Of a DNA stretch of 64,000 nucleotides, positions 8,835 to 19,211 are shown in pieces. Position 1 is the stretch's first letter, and the number at the start of each line of letters is the position of its first letter. A program made the translations under genes and the position numbers. The notes under the pieces are model-generated. The model ran no database searches. It saw only the letters and a program-made list of their open reading frames with translations, and was not told the origin of the DNA. This stretch comes from JAICMB01 sp963795935 (GTDB lineage Bacteria > Acidobacteriota > Terriglobia > Bryobacterales > Bryobacteraceae), in assembly GCA_963795935.1 (NCBI GenBank), contig CAWCJO010000001.1, positions 69,634 to 133,633 of the forward strand. The letters are read 5' to 3'.

Positions 8835-11678
8835 ATGGGACAGCTCACGGTCGATCTCAGCAGCAGAGTTAAAGATTTGGAAACAAAGGCCCCCAAAAAG
8901 CCCATTCCCGCGCCGCTGCGCACGGGCGTGACGTTTCCGCGATATTTCACGGAGAAGCTCGAACCCGGCAAGACGCCCTACGACGAAATCCAGTGGGAAC
9001 TGCGCACGGCCGCGATCGGCAACGACAAAGGCGCCGTCATCTTCGAGCAGACGGACATTGAGGTCCCCGCCGACTGGTCGCAGACCGCGACCAACATCGT
9101 CGCCAGCAAGTACTTCCATGGGAAAATGGGCTCGCCCGGCCGCGAGCGCTCCGTTGCCCAACTGGTGCATCGCGTTGTCGACACCATCGCCGATTGGGGC
9201 AAAGCCGATCGCTATTTCGCCACCGAAACCGACGCCGATAACTTCCGTAACGAGCTGGCCCATCTGATGCTGACTCAGAAAGCCTGCTTCAACTCCCCGG
9301 TGTGGTTCAACGTCGGCGTGGAGAAGGAAGGCCGCGGCTACGGCTGGTATTACGACGAAGAAAGCGGAGCCATTCAGAAGCTGCGCAAAGGCGCTTCGCG
9401 GCCGCAATGCTCCGCTTGTTTCATCAATGCCGTCGGCGACACCCTGGAATCGATCCTCGATCTCGCCAAGACCGAGGGCATGCTGTTTAAGTGGGGCTCC
9501 GGCACCGGCTCCAATCTCTCCAGCCTGCGCGAAGAGAACGCGATCCTATCGGGAGGCGGCCGCGCTTCCGGTCCGTTGAGTTTCATGAAGGGCTTCGACG
9601 CGTTTGCCGGCGTCATTAAATCCGGCGGCAAGACCCGGCGCGCCGCGAAAATGGTGATCCTGAACGCGGAGCATCCCGACATCGAAGCCTTCGTGTGGTG
9701 CAAAGCGAAAGAAGAGAAGAAAGCCCACACGCTGATCGATGCCGGCTACGATTCCTCGCTCGACGGGGAAGCGTACAGCTCCATCTTTTTTCAGAACGCC
9801 AACAATTCCGTCCGCGCCACGGACGAGTTCATGGAAGCCGTCGAGGCGGATCGCGACTGGTGGACCCGCTCGGTCGTCAACGGCCAGCCCAAGCGCCGCC
9901 TGAAAGCCAAAGACCTGATGAAGCAGATCGCCGAAGCCACCTGGCAGTGCGGCGATCCCGGCATGCAGTTCGACACCACCATCAATCGCTGGCACACCTC
10001 CAAAGCGACCGCGCGCATCAATGCCTCGAACCCCTGCTCCGAGTACATGTTCCTCGACGATTCGGCCTGCAATCTCGCCTCACTCAACCTCATGAAGTTT
10101 GTCGGCCCTGGCGGCGAGTTCGATGTCGAGGCCTTCCGCCACGCCTGCGACACGGTCATCATGGCGCAGGAAATCATTGTCGACAACGCCAGTTATCCCA
10201 CCGAAAAAATCGCCCGGAACTCGCACGATTACCGCCCGCTCGGCCTGGGGTTCGCCAATCTCGGCGCGCTCCTGATGTCCATGGGCATCCCCTACGATTC
10301 GCCCGTCGGCCGCGATTGGGCCGCCGCCATCAGCGCCGTCATGTGCGGCCAGGCGTATCTGACCAGTGCCCGTATCGCCGAATCCACCGGCCCCTGCGCC
10401 GGGTACGCCGCCAACGAAGAGTCCTTCCTCGACGTCGTCCTGATGCACGGCAAAGCCGTCCACGGCATCGATAGCCAGCGCGTTCCCGCGGATCTCTACA
10501 ACGCCGCCGTGAAGGTCTGGACCGACGCGTATAACCTCGGCGAGCGCGCCGGCTTCCGCAATTCCCAAACCACCGTCATCGCCCCCACCGGCACCATCGG
10601 TTTCATGATGGACTGCGACACCACAGGCATCGAGCCCGATCTCGCGCTCGTGAAATACAAGAAGCTTGTCGGCGGCGGCGTCATCAAGATCGTCAACAAC
10701 ACCGTCCCGCAGGCCCTCATCAAGATCGGCTACACGCCCGAACATGCCGAGCGCATCGTCAGCCACATCGACGCTACCGGCTGCATCGAAGGCGCCCCGG
10801 GTCTCAAGGACGAGCATCTGCCGGTCTTCGATTGCAGCTTCCGCCCGCAAAACGGCAAGCGCTTCATCCAGCACATGGGCCATGTCCGCATGATGGCCGC
10901 CGTGCAGCCTTTCATCTCCGGGGCCATCTCGAAAACCATCAACATGCCCGAGGAATCGACCGCGGAAGACATCATGAACGCCTACATGGAAAGCTGGCGG
11001 CTGGGCCTGAAAGCAGTCGCGATTTATCGCGATAATTCCAAGCGCAGCCAGCCGTTAAGCTCCAGCACCGGCAAAGGCGAGAAGAAGTCCACCGCCGCCG
11101 CGCCCGCTCCCGAAACGGCCGTAAAGGAAAAGGTCGTCTTCCGGCCCGTCCGCCGCAAGCTTCCCGACGAGCGCCACTCCCTCACGCACAAGTTTTCCAT
11201 CGGCGGCCACGAAGGCTACATCACCGTCGGGCTTTACGAAGACGGAACGCCCGGCGAGGTCTTCATCTCCATGGCCAAGGAAGGATCCACCATCAGCGGC
11301 CTCATGGACAGCTTCGCCACCTCCATCAGCTTCGCCCTGCAATACGGCGTTCCGCTGAAGTTTCTAGTCGACAAATTCAGCCACGTCCGTTTCGAGCCCA
11401 GCGGCTGGACGGGCAACCAGCAGATCCCCTACGCCAAGTCGATTATGGATTATATTTTCCGTTGGCTCGGCGCTAAATTCCTGGGTCCCGAGTATGCCGT
11501 CGGCGAGGCCGGCGAAGCGGCCATCCTGAAGCCGACCGAGCCGGAGCCGCAACAGCAACTTCCTTTCGCGCCCGTCGTCGCCGACGCTCCACTGTGCTCG
11601 GAATGCGGCGGTTTGATGACGCGCAACGGGAGCTGCTATAAGTGCGAAAACTGCGGGGGCACCAGCGGTTGCAGCTAG
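8835..11678 (+). CDS. nrdJ: Adenosylcobalamin-dependent (class II) ribonucleoside-diphosphate reductase
   Basis: This 947-residue enzyme reduces ribonucleotides to deoxyribonucleotides with a coenzyme-B12-derived radical and needs neither oxygen nor a beta subunit. The ten-stranded barrel shows AFNSPVWFNVG-type sequence near residue 155 (KACFNSPVWFNVG), NPCSEYMFLDDSACNLASLN near residue 400 and APTGTIGFMMDCDTTGIEPD near 585. A TSCPD-like domain (GEVFISMAKEGSTISGLMDS) and a C-terminal zinc ribbon (CSECGGLMTRNGSCYKCENC) follow, as is normal for the long NrdJ form. The start ATG 8835 has AAGGAG 4-9 nt upstream. Control by NrdR is inferred from the boxes upstream. Confidence 0.97.
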   Translation: MGQLTVDLSSRVKDLETKAPKKPIPAPLRTGVTFPRYFTEKLEPGKTPYDEIQWELRTAAIGNDKGAVIFEQTDIEVPADWSQTATNIVASKYFHGKMGSPGRERSVAQLVHRVVDTIADWGKADRYFATETDADNFRNELAHLMLTQKACFNSPVWFNVGVEKEGRGYGWYYDEESGAIQKLRKGASRPQCSACFINAVGDTLESILDLAKTEGMLFKWGSGTGSNLSSLREENAILSGGGRASGPLSFMKGFDAFAGVIKSGGKTRRAAKMVILNAEHPDIEAFVWCKAKEEKKAHTLIDAGYDSSLDGEAYSSIFFQNANNSVRATDEFMEAVEADRDWWTRSVVNGQPKRRLKAKDLMKQIAEATWQCGDPGMQFDTTINRWHTSKATARINASNPCSEYMFLDDSACNLASLNLMKFVGPGGEFDVEAFRHACDTVIMAQEIIVDNASYPTEKIARNSHDYRPLGLGFANLGALLMSMGIPYDSPVGRDWAAAISAVMCGQAYLTSARIAESTGPCAGYAANEESFLDVVLMHGKAVHGIDSQRVPADLYNAAVKVWTDAYNLGERAGFRNSQTTVIAPTGTIGFMMDCDTTGIEPDLALVKYKKLVGGGVIKIVNNTVPQALIKIGYTPEHAERIVSHIDATGCIEGAPGLKDEHLPVFDCSFRPQNGKRFIQHMGHVRMMAAVQPFISGAISKTINMPEESTAEDIMNAYMESWRLGLKAVAIYRDNSKRSQPLSSSTGKGEKKSTAAAPAPETAVKEKVVFRPVRRKLPDERHSLTHKFSIGGHEGYITVGLYEDGTPGEVFISMAKEGSTISGLMDSFATSISFALQYGVPLKFLVDKFSHVRFEPSGWTGNQQIPYAKSIMDYIFRWLGAKFLGPEYAVGEAGEAAILKPTEPEPQQQLPFAPVVADAPLCSECGGLMTRNGSCYKCENCGGTSGCS

Positions 11679-11790
11679 ACTGAATTCCTGGGCGGTCGCC
11701 GCCGGCGCCGCGATCGGCGGCCCGCACTCAAAGCCACGAGACCCGAATCGAGCATGGAGACCGCTACCACTCCATGGGGATGGCGCCAAG

Positions 11791-12057
11791 TCAGAACAGA
11801 TCCGAGTGCGTGCCGGTTCGGACGAGATGGAGATCGTCGCCATCGATCTTGTAGATCAGCAGCCAGTCCGGTTCGATGTGGCAGTCGCGGAAATGCTTCC
11901 ATTCGCCTGCGAGCGGATGATCCTTGTAGCGGGCGGGAAGCGGATTGGCCTCGATCAGTAACAGGATCGCCTCGCGTAGCTTCGCCATGTCCTTGCCCCG
12001 TTTCTGGGCGAGTTTCACATCGCGGCGGAACTGAGCGCCGCGCACCGGGTTCCGCAC
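11791..12057 (-). CDS. YafQ/RelE-family toxin
   Basis: An 88-residue basic protein of the RelE/ParE superfamily, closest in pattern to YafQ-type mRNA interferases that cleave mRNA on the ribosome. Visible are FRRDVKLAQKRGKDM at the N-terminus, LREAILLLIEANPLPARYKDHPL, then EWKHFRDCHIEPDWLLIYK and the C-terminal LHLVRTGTHSDLF. The conserved histidine and aspartate positions of YafQ (HPL, DCHIEPDW, GTHSDLF) are present, so it looks active. It starts 4 bp after the antitoxin stop and forms a two-gene operon with it. Confidence 0.9.
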   Translation of the reverse strand: MRNPVRGAQFRRDVKLAQKRGKDMAKLREAILLLIEANPLPARYKDHPLAGEWKHFRDCHIEPDWLLIYKIDGDDLHLVRTGTHSDLF

Positions 12058-12061
12058 CGGT

Positions 12062-12316
12062 TCAGATTCCCAGATCCTTGAACAATGCGCCCGCGGACTT
12101 CAGGCGCTTGCCTTTGCCCTGGCCCGCGATGCGCATGGCTTTGACGGTCGTGGGGTTCGGGACTTTTATGTCGAATGGCAGGGCCTTCTCGGCGGCGACG
12201 CGGACCAGCAGCATGCGCACGGCGTCGGACACGGAGATCCCCATGCTGGCGAGCGTTCTGGCCGCGCGCCTTTTCGTCTTTTCATCCACTCGAACGTGGA
12301 CCATCGCTGTGGACAT
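12062..12316 (-). CDS. DinJ/RelB-family antitoxin
   Basis: An 84-residue antitoxin with an N-terminal ribbon-helix-helix DNA-binding domain (MVHVRVDEKTKRRAARTLA, then MGISVSDAVRMLLVRVAAEK) and a C-terminal tail that would wrap the toxin (PNPTTVKAMR to SAGALFKDLGI). ATG 12316 (MSTAMVHVRVD) is preferred over ATG 12337 because AGGAG lies 8 nt upstream of the former, while the latter lies inside the operator palindrome. It should neutralise the YafQ-like toxin and, with it, repress the operon. Confidence 0.9.
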   Translation of the reverse strand: MSTAMVHVRVDEKTKRRAARTLASMGISVSDAVRMLLVRVAAEKALPFDIKVPNPTTVKAMRIAGQGKGKRLKSAGALFKDLGI

Positions 12317-12327
12317 GGTTGATCTCC

Positions 12328-12346
12328 TGCGATACATTGTATCGCA
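12328..12346 (-). promoter_or_regulatory. Palindromic operator of the toxin-antitoxin operon
   Basis: The sequence TGCGATACA-T-TGTATCGCA is a perfect 9-bp inverted repeat around a single base. It sits immediately upstream of the antitoxin ribosome site and contains a TACAAT -10-like hexamer on the minus strand. Position and symmetry fit a RelB/DinJ ribbon-helix-helix operator. Confidence 0.75.
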
Positions 12347-12422
12347 TCGTCCTGTTCGCTCCTGCAGGGAGACCGGGCTGGTCTGATGCGCCGAAAATTC
12401 GTCGCCCGGATCGGCCGCGCGC

Positions 12423-13028
12423 CTACTTGAATTCCAGAATCTCTTTCTCTTTCGTCTTCGCCGCCTGATCCAGCTTCTGGATGTGCGCGTCCGTCATCTT
12501 CTGAATCTCGTCGAGGGCGCGCCGCTCGTCGTCTTCGCTGATCAGCTTGTCCTTCAGCAGCTTCTTCATCGCCTCGTTTGCGTCCCGCCGGACGTTCCGC
12601 ATCGCCACGCGATGATCTTCCACCACGTGGTTCAGCTTCTTCACAAGCTCCTTGCGCCGCTCCTCCGTCAACGCCGGAATCGGAACGCGAATCAGCTTGC
12701 CGTCATTGCCCGGGTTGAGGCCCAGATCCGCCGCGCGAATCGCCTTTTCAATCGCGGCAATCTGCGTGGCATCCCAAGGCTGCAGCGTCAACAACGACGG
12801 TTCCGGAACGTGCAGCGTCGCCAGTTGATTCACGGGCGTGGGCGTTCCGTAATAATCCACCCGGACGTTGTCGAGAAGGCCCACCGTTGCGCGGCCCGTG
12901 CGGATATGCGACATGTCGTGCTGCAGATCGCCGAGCGCTTTCTCCATGCGGCTTCGCGCATTTGCTTCCACTTCTTTTACGGATTGAAAACTCTGCGCCG
13001 CGGCGGCGGCATGAGGTTCGCTTTTCAT
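12423..13028 (-). CDS. frr: Ribosome recycling factor
   Basis: RRF works with EF-G to split post-termination ribosomes. Signatures are SHIRTGRATVGLLDNVRVDY, YGTPTPVNQLATLHVPEPSL, WDATQIAAIEKAIRAADLGL and a long C-terminal helix ending KEKEILEFK. The open frame extends to 13091, but ATG 13028 (MKSEPHAAAA) gives about 201 residues, still some 15 longer than the usual 185; the extra part is a low-complexity N-terminal extension. The usual neighbour pyrH is absent. It follows the mannonate-dehydratase-like gene by 80 bp on the same strand. Confidence 0.95.
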   Translation of the reverse strand: MKSEPHAAAAAQSFQSVKEVEANARSRMEKALGDLQHDMSHIRTGRATVGLLDNVRVDYYGTPTPVNQLATLHVPEPSLLTLQPWDATQIAAIEKAIRAADLGLNPGNDGKLIRVPIPALTEERRKELVKKLNHVVEDHRVAMRNVRRDANEAMKKLLKDKLISEDDERRALDEIQKMTDAHIQKLDQAAKTKEKEILEFK

Positions 13029-13107
13029 AAATGTCGTAGTCTGGCCAGACTCTAACATCTCAGTTTGCCACTGTTCAAGATGCCCGCGCAATCGCGCGCC
13101 GCCGCTC

Positions 13108-14223
13108 TTACGATTCGAGCGACGCCTGCATCATTGCCCGGGCATACCCGACATTAAATGCATAACCCGTGTACGACCCGCCCCCCGGATACCCCGACTT
13201 AAACATACCCGCTGTCTCGGACGACTCCGCGCGATCCGCTTCCATTGCCCGCGGATGCTCGGGATAGATCCACCTCGGATACTTGTTCTTTACGAGTTCG
13301 CGCATCACGCCGAACATATCCACCTGTCCTTCATCAATGAATACTTCGGAGTATTGTTCGTACGGCTTGCGCACCCGCACGTTGCGATAATGGACGTGAT
13401 TGATGCAGTCCTTCTTCATGAAATAGCGGCAAACCTCCACCGGGTTCTGCCCCATTTCGCGCGTCACGCCGCAATCGAACGTGATCCCGTTATACGGACT
13501 GGGTACGATATCGACAAGCTTTTTCCAACCCTCCACGGTCCCCATGATCTGCCCCGAACCGCGGCTCAAGGGAGCGGGCGGATCGTTCGGATGCAGCGCC
13601 AGCCGAACGTTCGACTCTTTCGCCACCGGCACAACCGCCTTCAGAAAATACGTAACGTTGTTCCACATCTCTTCCAGGCTGTGCGCGCCCTCCTTCTCGA
13701 GCGGCGGCAGGTTTTTCATGCGCTCATAATCGAAGGCGGTGTAGCCCGCGCCCGCCCGTCCGGTCTCCAAGTAATAGCCTTCCATGGCGCGATGCGCGTA
13801 GAAGTTGTATTCCACCATCGGCAGCCCCGCTTTGCCCGCGGCGCGAATGGATTGCTGGACATTCTCGATCTCCTCGTCCTTCCCGGGCCGGCCGTGGATC
13901 GCGTTCTCGAACCCGCCAATCATCAAATTCACCAAGCTCAGCCCGGCGGCCTTGTAGGTTGCCATCATCTCCTCGATCTGATCCATCTTCCAGGGAATTC
14001 GCGGACCGCCGCGGAGCACGTAATTCACCCCCAGTTGCTTGATCTCGCGCAATCCGATGTCGCTGGTGCGGCCCGCGCCCAGGCACAGTTTCGGCGTCGA
14101 CGGCCCTTCCTCAATGGGCCAATTGTCAAACGCCGCGGCGGCTCTCGGCGCCAGCGGGCCGGTAAGCGCCGCGCCCGCTCCCAGCGTCTGAATCATTCGT
14201 CGTCTTGTGAAAGTGAATTTCAT
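13108..14223 (-). CDS. Tat-exported mannonate dehydratase-like (UxuA family) protein
   Basis: A 371-residue protein with a twin-arginine signal (TRRRMIQTLGAGAALTGPLA) followed by a TIM-barrel domain with UxuA features: RLALHPNDPPAPLSRG (metal-site His), GITFDCGVTREMG and CINHVHYRNVRV. UxuA dehydrates D-mannonate to 2-keto-3-deoxygluconate in the cytoplasm. A Tat-exported homologue therefore points to a periplasmic sugar-acid enzyme, whose substrate I cannot name. It lies 34 bp downstream of an Oar-like TonB receptor, which suggests a linked uptake and processing function. The frame is intact. Confidence 0.8.
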   Translation of the reverse strand: MKFTFTRRRMIQTLGAGAALTGPLAPRAAAAFDNWPIEEGPSTPKLCLGAGRTSDIGLREIKQLGVNYVLRGGPRIPWKMDQIEEMMATYKAAGLSLVNLMIGGFENAIHGRPGKDEEIENVQQSIRAAGKAGLPMVEYNFYAHRAMEGYYLETGRAGAGYTAFDYERMKNLPPLEKEGAHSLEEMWNNVTYFLKAVVPVAKESNVRLALHPNDPPAPLSRGSGQIMGTVEGWKKLVDIVPSPYNGITFDCGVTREMGQNPVEVCRYFMKKDCINHVHYRNVRVRKPYEQYSEVFIDEGQVDMFGVMRELVKNKYPRWIYPEHPRAMEADRAESSETAGMFKSGYPGGGSYTGYAFNVGYARAMMQASLES

Positions 14224-14257
14224 CTGTATCAGTCCTTTCGTTCGCCGCGAGCCAAAG

Positions 14258-17200
14258 TCACCATACTAACCGAAGCGCCAGGTTCATCAACGGCTCGCCT
14301 TGGATATTCGCCGTCGCCACGTCCCCGGTGATCTTTCCAAACAACTGCGGGTTCTTGAAATCGAGCTGCGTGGTTGGCGCGTTGAAGCGCGAAGTTGTGG
14401 AATGGATTCTGGAAATCGAAGCGGAATATCAAATTGACCCGCTCCGTGATCGGGAAGTTCTTCTTCGCCGAGAACTGGGAGTAATACGCGGCCGGTCCGG
14501 TTACGATGTTGCGTCCCGCGTTTCCAGGCGTGAATGGCGGTGGCGGCGCGAAGTCCGCGGGATTGATCAACGCGTTCTCCAAGGCCTGATTGAAGCGATT
14601 CCCGCCGATCAGCGGGCCAATCCCGAACTGCGGCATCGAAGGTTTGCTGACCACATCGGGAACCCAGTTTCCTATGTTGGTCGGATAATAGTTATACGGA
14701 CTGTTGATGTAGCTGAAGCTGAGAGGGTTGCCCGTCTCCACCGTCTGAATCCAGGCGATCTCGTAACCGCCGAAGACCGCGTTCAGAAAGCCGCCGCGGT
14801 TCATGAACCTCCGGCCCTTGCCGATCGGGCATTTCGTAAATCGCGCTCGCAACGAAGCGATGCGTCATATCGTAACCCGCGCGCGCTTTGTTGAGATTGC
14901 GGTCCGTCACCGGCTCCACGCCCGTGCAAACGCCATAGTCGGTATCGCAATCGTCAATCGCCTTCGAGAACGTGTAAAACGAGTCCACCACGATGCCGCG
15001 GGAGAAACGCTTCTGATACTGGACCGTGCCGGCGTGGAAAGTTGAATGTCCCGTGTTGGACATGTAATTGATGCTTCCGAATTGCGGGAACGGAAGATAG
15101 TTCTGCGTCGCCGCGAAGGCGGCTTGTTGCAGCGCGGGATTGCCTTGCGCCGAAGTTGGTCGGAAATGCGTTGATGTTCCAGCTCTCCACCAAATCCACG
15201 CCCGACGACCCTTGATAGAAAATCTTGAATAGGTTATTGGCGCTGATCTGGTATTCGATCGTCGTATTCCAGTTCATTACGTATCCGGGGTGCAGATTGC
15301 GGATCCATCCACGTGACATTGCGCGAGCCGAAGTTTGTGCCCACATACGGCGCAGAGCCATTGGGCAGCACATTAAATGCCACGGGCGCCGGACCCTGAC
15401 TCAATTGAAACAGCGGCCGCGGATCGCCGGGCGCGCGCTGCTGTACAACCAGCGCCTGATACTCGTCAAATTGTTCGAGCAGCATTCGGCCAGCGGATAT
15501 CGACCGTGTTGATGCCAAAGCCGCCGCGAAATACCCACTTCGTCCGGGGATGCCAGGCCAAACCAATGCGCGGCTGAAAATTCTTAAGGTCGCGCTGATT
15601 GAGTCCTGCCGTGGGATGAACAATGGCGCCCACCATACCCGTGATGGGATCGACCGCCGTGGGGCTGAAATTGCTCTCCAGCCCGTGCGCCGTGTGAAAC
15701 GGGCTTTCCGTCGACCACCGCAAGCCAAGGTTCAACGTCAACACCGGGGAAAATTTCCAGTCGTCCTGAAAGTAAAGACTATTGATGCGGATCCCGCGGC
15801 AGCCAGGTCGTCGTGTAGCTTGTGAAATTCGCCTGCCTCACCGCGCCCAGTTCGAACCCGGCGAAGGTGTTGCCGGTGTTCGGTATGGGCTGTCCGTTCG
15901 GTTGCAGTCCCGCGGTCATGTTATCGAATTGAAAAATGCCGCTCGGCTGCCCCACCTGCAAGTAATTAGCATCGAAGTTGAGAATCTCGTAGCCCATCTT
16001 AAACGCGTGCTTTCCCGATGATCTTCGTGAAATCGTCACGGAACGAAATGATCCTGCCGGATGTTTCTTGAGGGTCCCGTAACGGTGAGTCCGTACAACT
16101 GGCTATAACCCGGCGCGCGTTGTATAAGTGCCGCATTCCGAGCGCGGTGGCGCTGAACGCCGGCATAAGCGCGGGACTGATGTTCGGAATTCCCAGTTGC
16201 GCGCCCCAATCCTCGTTGTAAGAAGGCGTGAACATATCGTTCCGGGCGCGATAAAACCCCACCCGCACGTCGTTCAGGGCGCGTGGGACCGAATAGGTAG
16301 GTCGACGCCCAATGAAAAGTTCTGCTGCGTAAACGGAGTGTTGTAGCCGGTGGTGCCGTCGAAGGCCGGGATACCTGACGCTGGTCGGCCGTTCCAACCC
16401 GTTCTGATGATTATAGGTATAACTGCCGTATATCTTGAAGTTCGGGATTGAACTGATGATCCACGCGCCCGTGATAATCTTCATAAAACGTGCGCGACGG
16501 CGGATCGTAAGTAAAGTTGCTCACCGGTCCGGTGCTGCTGAATGATCCGGGCATGTTGGGCAGGCCGCCAGATGTTATAGGAGATAATCTTCGCCGCGAC
16601 GGGATCGAACCGGCTCTTGGGATCTGCGCCGTGGGGAACGGATCGCGCGTCCAAGTGCCGTCCGCGTTCTGCGCTTGTCGTATAGGGATCGTAGAGCGGC
16701 TGGCCGAGCCCGCCAAACGTGAAGTCTCCGTGCAGCATTCGTCCGGAGTGGGCGTCTGGCTCGTATAAGCCTGCGTCTTTTTTTCGATCAGCTTCTGGTA
16801 TCCGAAAAAGAAGAACGTCTTGTTGCGCCCGTTGTACAGCTTCGGAATGACGATCGGGCCGCCCACGCTCGCATCCGGCTGCATGAACCAGGCCGGCACG
16901 CCGTTGGGATTCCCGGGCTGCGGCTGCGCAGTCTTATACAAATTGAAAAACTGCCGATGCGTCATGATCCGGGTGCGGCCATAATCGCGAAGCCGATCCA
17001 TGAAATTCGTTCGTGCCGCTTTTCTTGACCGTCGTAATGACTCCGCTCGTCGAATGGCCGTACTCGGCGGGAAGCGTTCCGGTCAGAACCTTGACTTCCT
17101 CCACCGAATTTTCGATCGGCTTGACCACGGTCAACGGTGCTCGCCAATGGGTCGTTCGCCGAACACCCCATCCTCGAACAGCGCCGTCCCGGTGTTCCGC

Positions 17201-17758
17201 TGGCCGTCCACGGTATAGGCGCTCAATCCGGAGGTTCCGCCCGTGGTCAGCACGACTGAGTCCCGGCACCAGCGTCAACGTGTTTGTGATATAACGCTGA
17301 TACAGCGGCATCTTATACAGCACGTCGCCTTCGGTCACCGTACCGGTAGGACGAAGTTTCGGTTTCGAGCAGCGTGCTTTGCCCCGTCACTTGAACCGAT
17401 TCGGAGCTGGAGCCGACCTCGCAGCGTGGCATCGACCGGCAGCACCGCCCCAGTCTGCAGCGCGAGGTTCCCGCGCACCAGGCGCTTAAACCCGGGCGCT
17501 TCGAATGTCAACTCGATACGTGCCCGGCTGGAGCGATTGAACGCGATAGATTCCCTCCCCGTTCGTGACGGTCTGGAATCGAAAATTCGTTTCCGTTTGA
17601 ACAATATTGATTTGCACGTTGGGGACGGCCGCCCCGCTGCTATCGGTGACCCTTCCCGTTATGGCGCCCGTGTCCACCTGTGCGAAAGCGCTGGATGCAA
17701 AAAACATCCCAACCACCATGCAAGCGCCGCGTGATCCAAAGCCCATGGATCCCTCCAA
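14258..17758 (-). CDS. Oar-like TonB-dependent receptor (many frameshifts)
   Basis: This gene is collinear over 3.5 kb (about 1167 codons) but spread over all three frames with roughly ten shifts. In order: signal peptide and carboxypeptidase-regulatory domain (MEGSMGFGSRGACMVVGMFF, DTGAITGRVTDSSGAAVPNV, APGFKRLVRGNLALQTG), plug (TLTLVPGLS, VKVLTGTLPAEYGHSTSGVI, SGTNEFHGSA), barrel (SVGGPIVIPKLYNGRNKTFF, FFFGYQKLIEKK, PGRTKWVFRGGFGIN-like strands), and the terminal aromatic strand NLALRLVW with its stop at 14258. Such proteins import large or hydrophobic ligands across the outer membrane. Because start, order and C-terminus are intact, sequence errors are as likely as true decay. It is upstream of the Tat-exported UxuA-like gene. 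Confidence 0.75.
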
Positions 17759-18106
17759 AATCTATCCTGGAGATTCTTTCAAGCCCTTTCGCCGTTGTCA
17801 AGCCCCGGCCGGAAGGGGCAAGCGTCCGGATCGACCCGCAATGGCGGCGTGTGGTTGCGAAGATCGCTCTCTCAGGCGGGCGTGGTCCGCCTCCCGCACG
17901 AACCCCTGCCGGAACTTGGAGCCGACTATTTCGATGATTGGATCGGAAAGCGTTGGAACCGAGCCTCCTGAAGCGGCTAACGAAACTGGGGTATCGGGGC
18001 ACGCTTACCCCCACCTCGAACAATATGGGCGCGTGAGCGGCGTGCCGACCGAAGTGTTCGCGCCGGCGCGCAACACGCGGCGGCCAGTTGCCGCCCCAAA
18101 GCTATT
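17759..18106. other. Intergenic region, no gene seen
   Basis: About 350 bp lie between the TonB-receptor start and the PEP-CTERM gene end. The open frames here show no recognisable protein features. I see no tRNA, terminator or repeat. It presumably carries the receptor promoter on the minus strand. Confidence 0.5.
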
Positions 18107-19211
18107 TCAGCGCAAGCCTCCACGCCGCAGCCGCACCGTAAAACCCATCAGCGTAACGCCCACGAGCGCGAGCGTGGCTGGCTCGGGAGTCGGATCGACA
18201 ACGGTAACGGATGAAACCGCGAGCATGGGCGGTATTCCAGGAGACGTAACTGTAAGCGGGAACTGGTTGAGGCCAAAATCGGTTCCCGGCTCCACCACAT
18301 CCGTGGTAAATGGGACCGTAATTTGACAAGTCGTGTTTACCGCGAGAACGAATGCCCCACCGCCTCCGCAACCTTGCGCCGCCCCGGAGAGAGCCGCAAA
18401 ATCGCTAGCGTCTCCTCCGGCAAATATTGCCGCTCCCACGTTGAAAGCGATCGTTTCGGCCGCTGCTGAGTTGTTCGTCACGAAAAAGGCAATGTTGCCC
18501 CCGTCACCTTCAGTCACAGCGATCCCCTGGTTCGCTACGCTTAGGGCGCGCGCTGGTGGTGGAGGCGGCGGTGGCGGAGGCGGTGGCGGAGGAGGCGGGG
18601 GCGGCGGTGGCGGAGGCGGTGGCGGGCCGCCAAAACCGCCTGGGAGTGGAGCGGTTGGCGCAAACGCGCTGTTCAAACCATAGTTGAGGCCGGCGCCCAG
18701 AAAGCCTGGGCCGCCGGTAGCCGTGGGCGTGTAGAGCGTGTTTCCAGCCTGGTTTTCGGCGATGGTGACATTATTGGGGTAGTAACGTCGCCGGAAGCAC
18801 TGCCGGCCCGGCAATCGAGGCATCGTTGGAAAAGAACTCGATGGTACCGTCCGGGTTAAACCGGACCACGTCCGACACCGACCCGTTCGGGTCAAGCATG
18901 ATTACGTCGCCCACGACGGCCGGGCCGATTCCCAGCGCCGGCTCTCCTGGCGTATTAAAACTGAAAAGCAATGTCTGGGTGTTCGCTGGGAGGCCGGGGC
19001 CTTGCGCGGGCCCCAGCACGGAGTTCATTTCGAAACACCCGCTGGCAACTCCAAAAGTCCCGTTGACGCAACCAAATCCGGTCTCGGGCAGAAAGACCGT
19101 CGGCGTCGTGCCGGTCCCCTGCAACGGGGTGATAGCGTCCGCCCAAGTCGGGACTATAAAGGTCGTAAACGCGAGGGCACACCCGACAAAGTAACGTGTA
19201 ATCGTTCGCAT
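18107..19211 (-). CDS. PEP-CTERM sorting-signal protein with poly-proline tract (one frameshift)
   Basis: A secreted protein starting at ATG 19211, which has the perfect Shine-Dalgarno AAAGGAGG upstream, with signal peptide RTITRYFVGCALAFTTFIVP. A net +1 shift near 18790 joins it to the second half, which holds a run of 24 consecutive prolines (18548-18619), a beta-rich module and a C-terminal PEP-CTERM tail (PTPEPATLALVGVTLMGF, then RLRRGG). Such tails direct sorting by exosortase in exopolysaccharide-producing bacteria; no exosortase gene is in this window. The function of the mature protein is unknown. Confidence 0.75.

Noticed and set aside
18333..18683. Plus-strand poly-glycine protein
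   Set aside because: It is the complement of the poly-proline coding tract of the PEP-CTERM gene.
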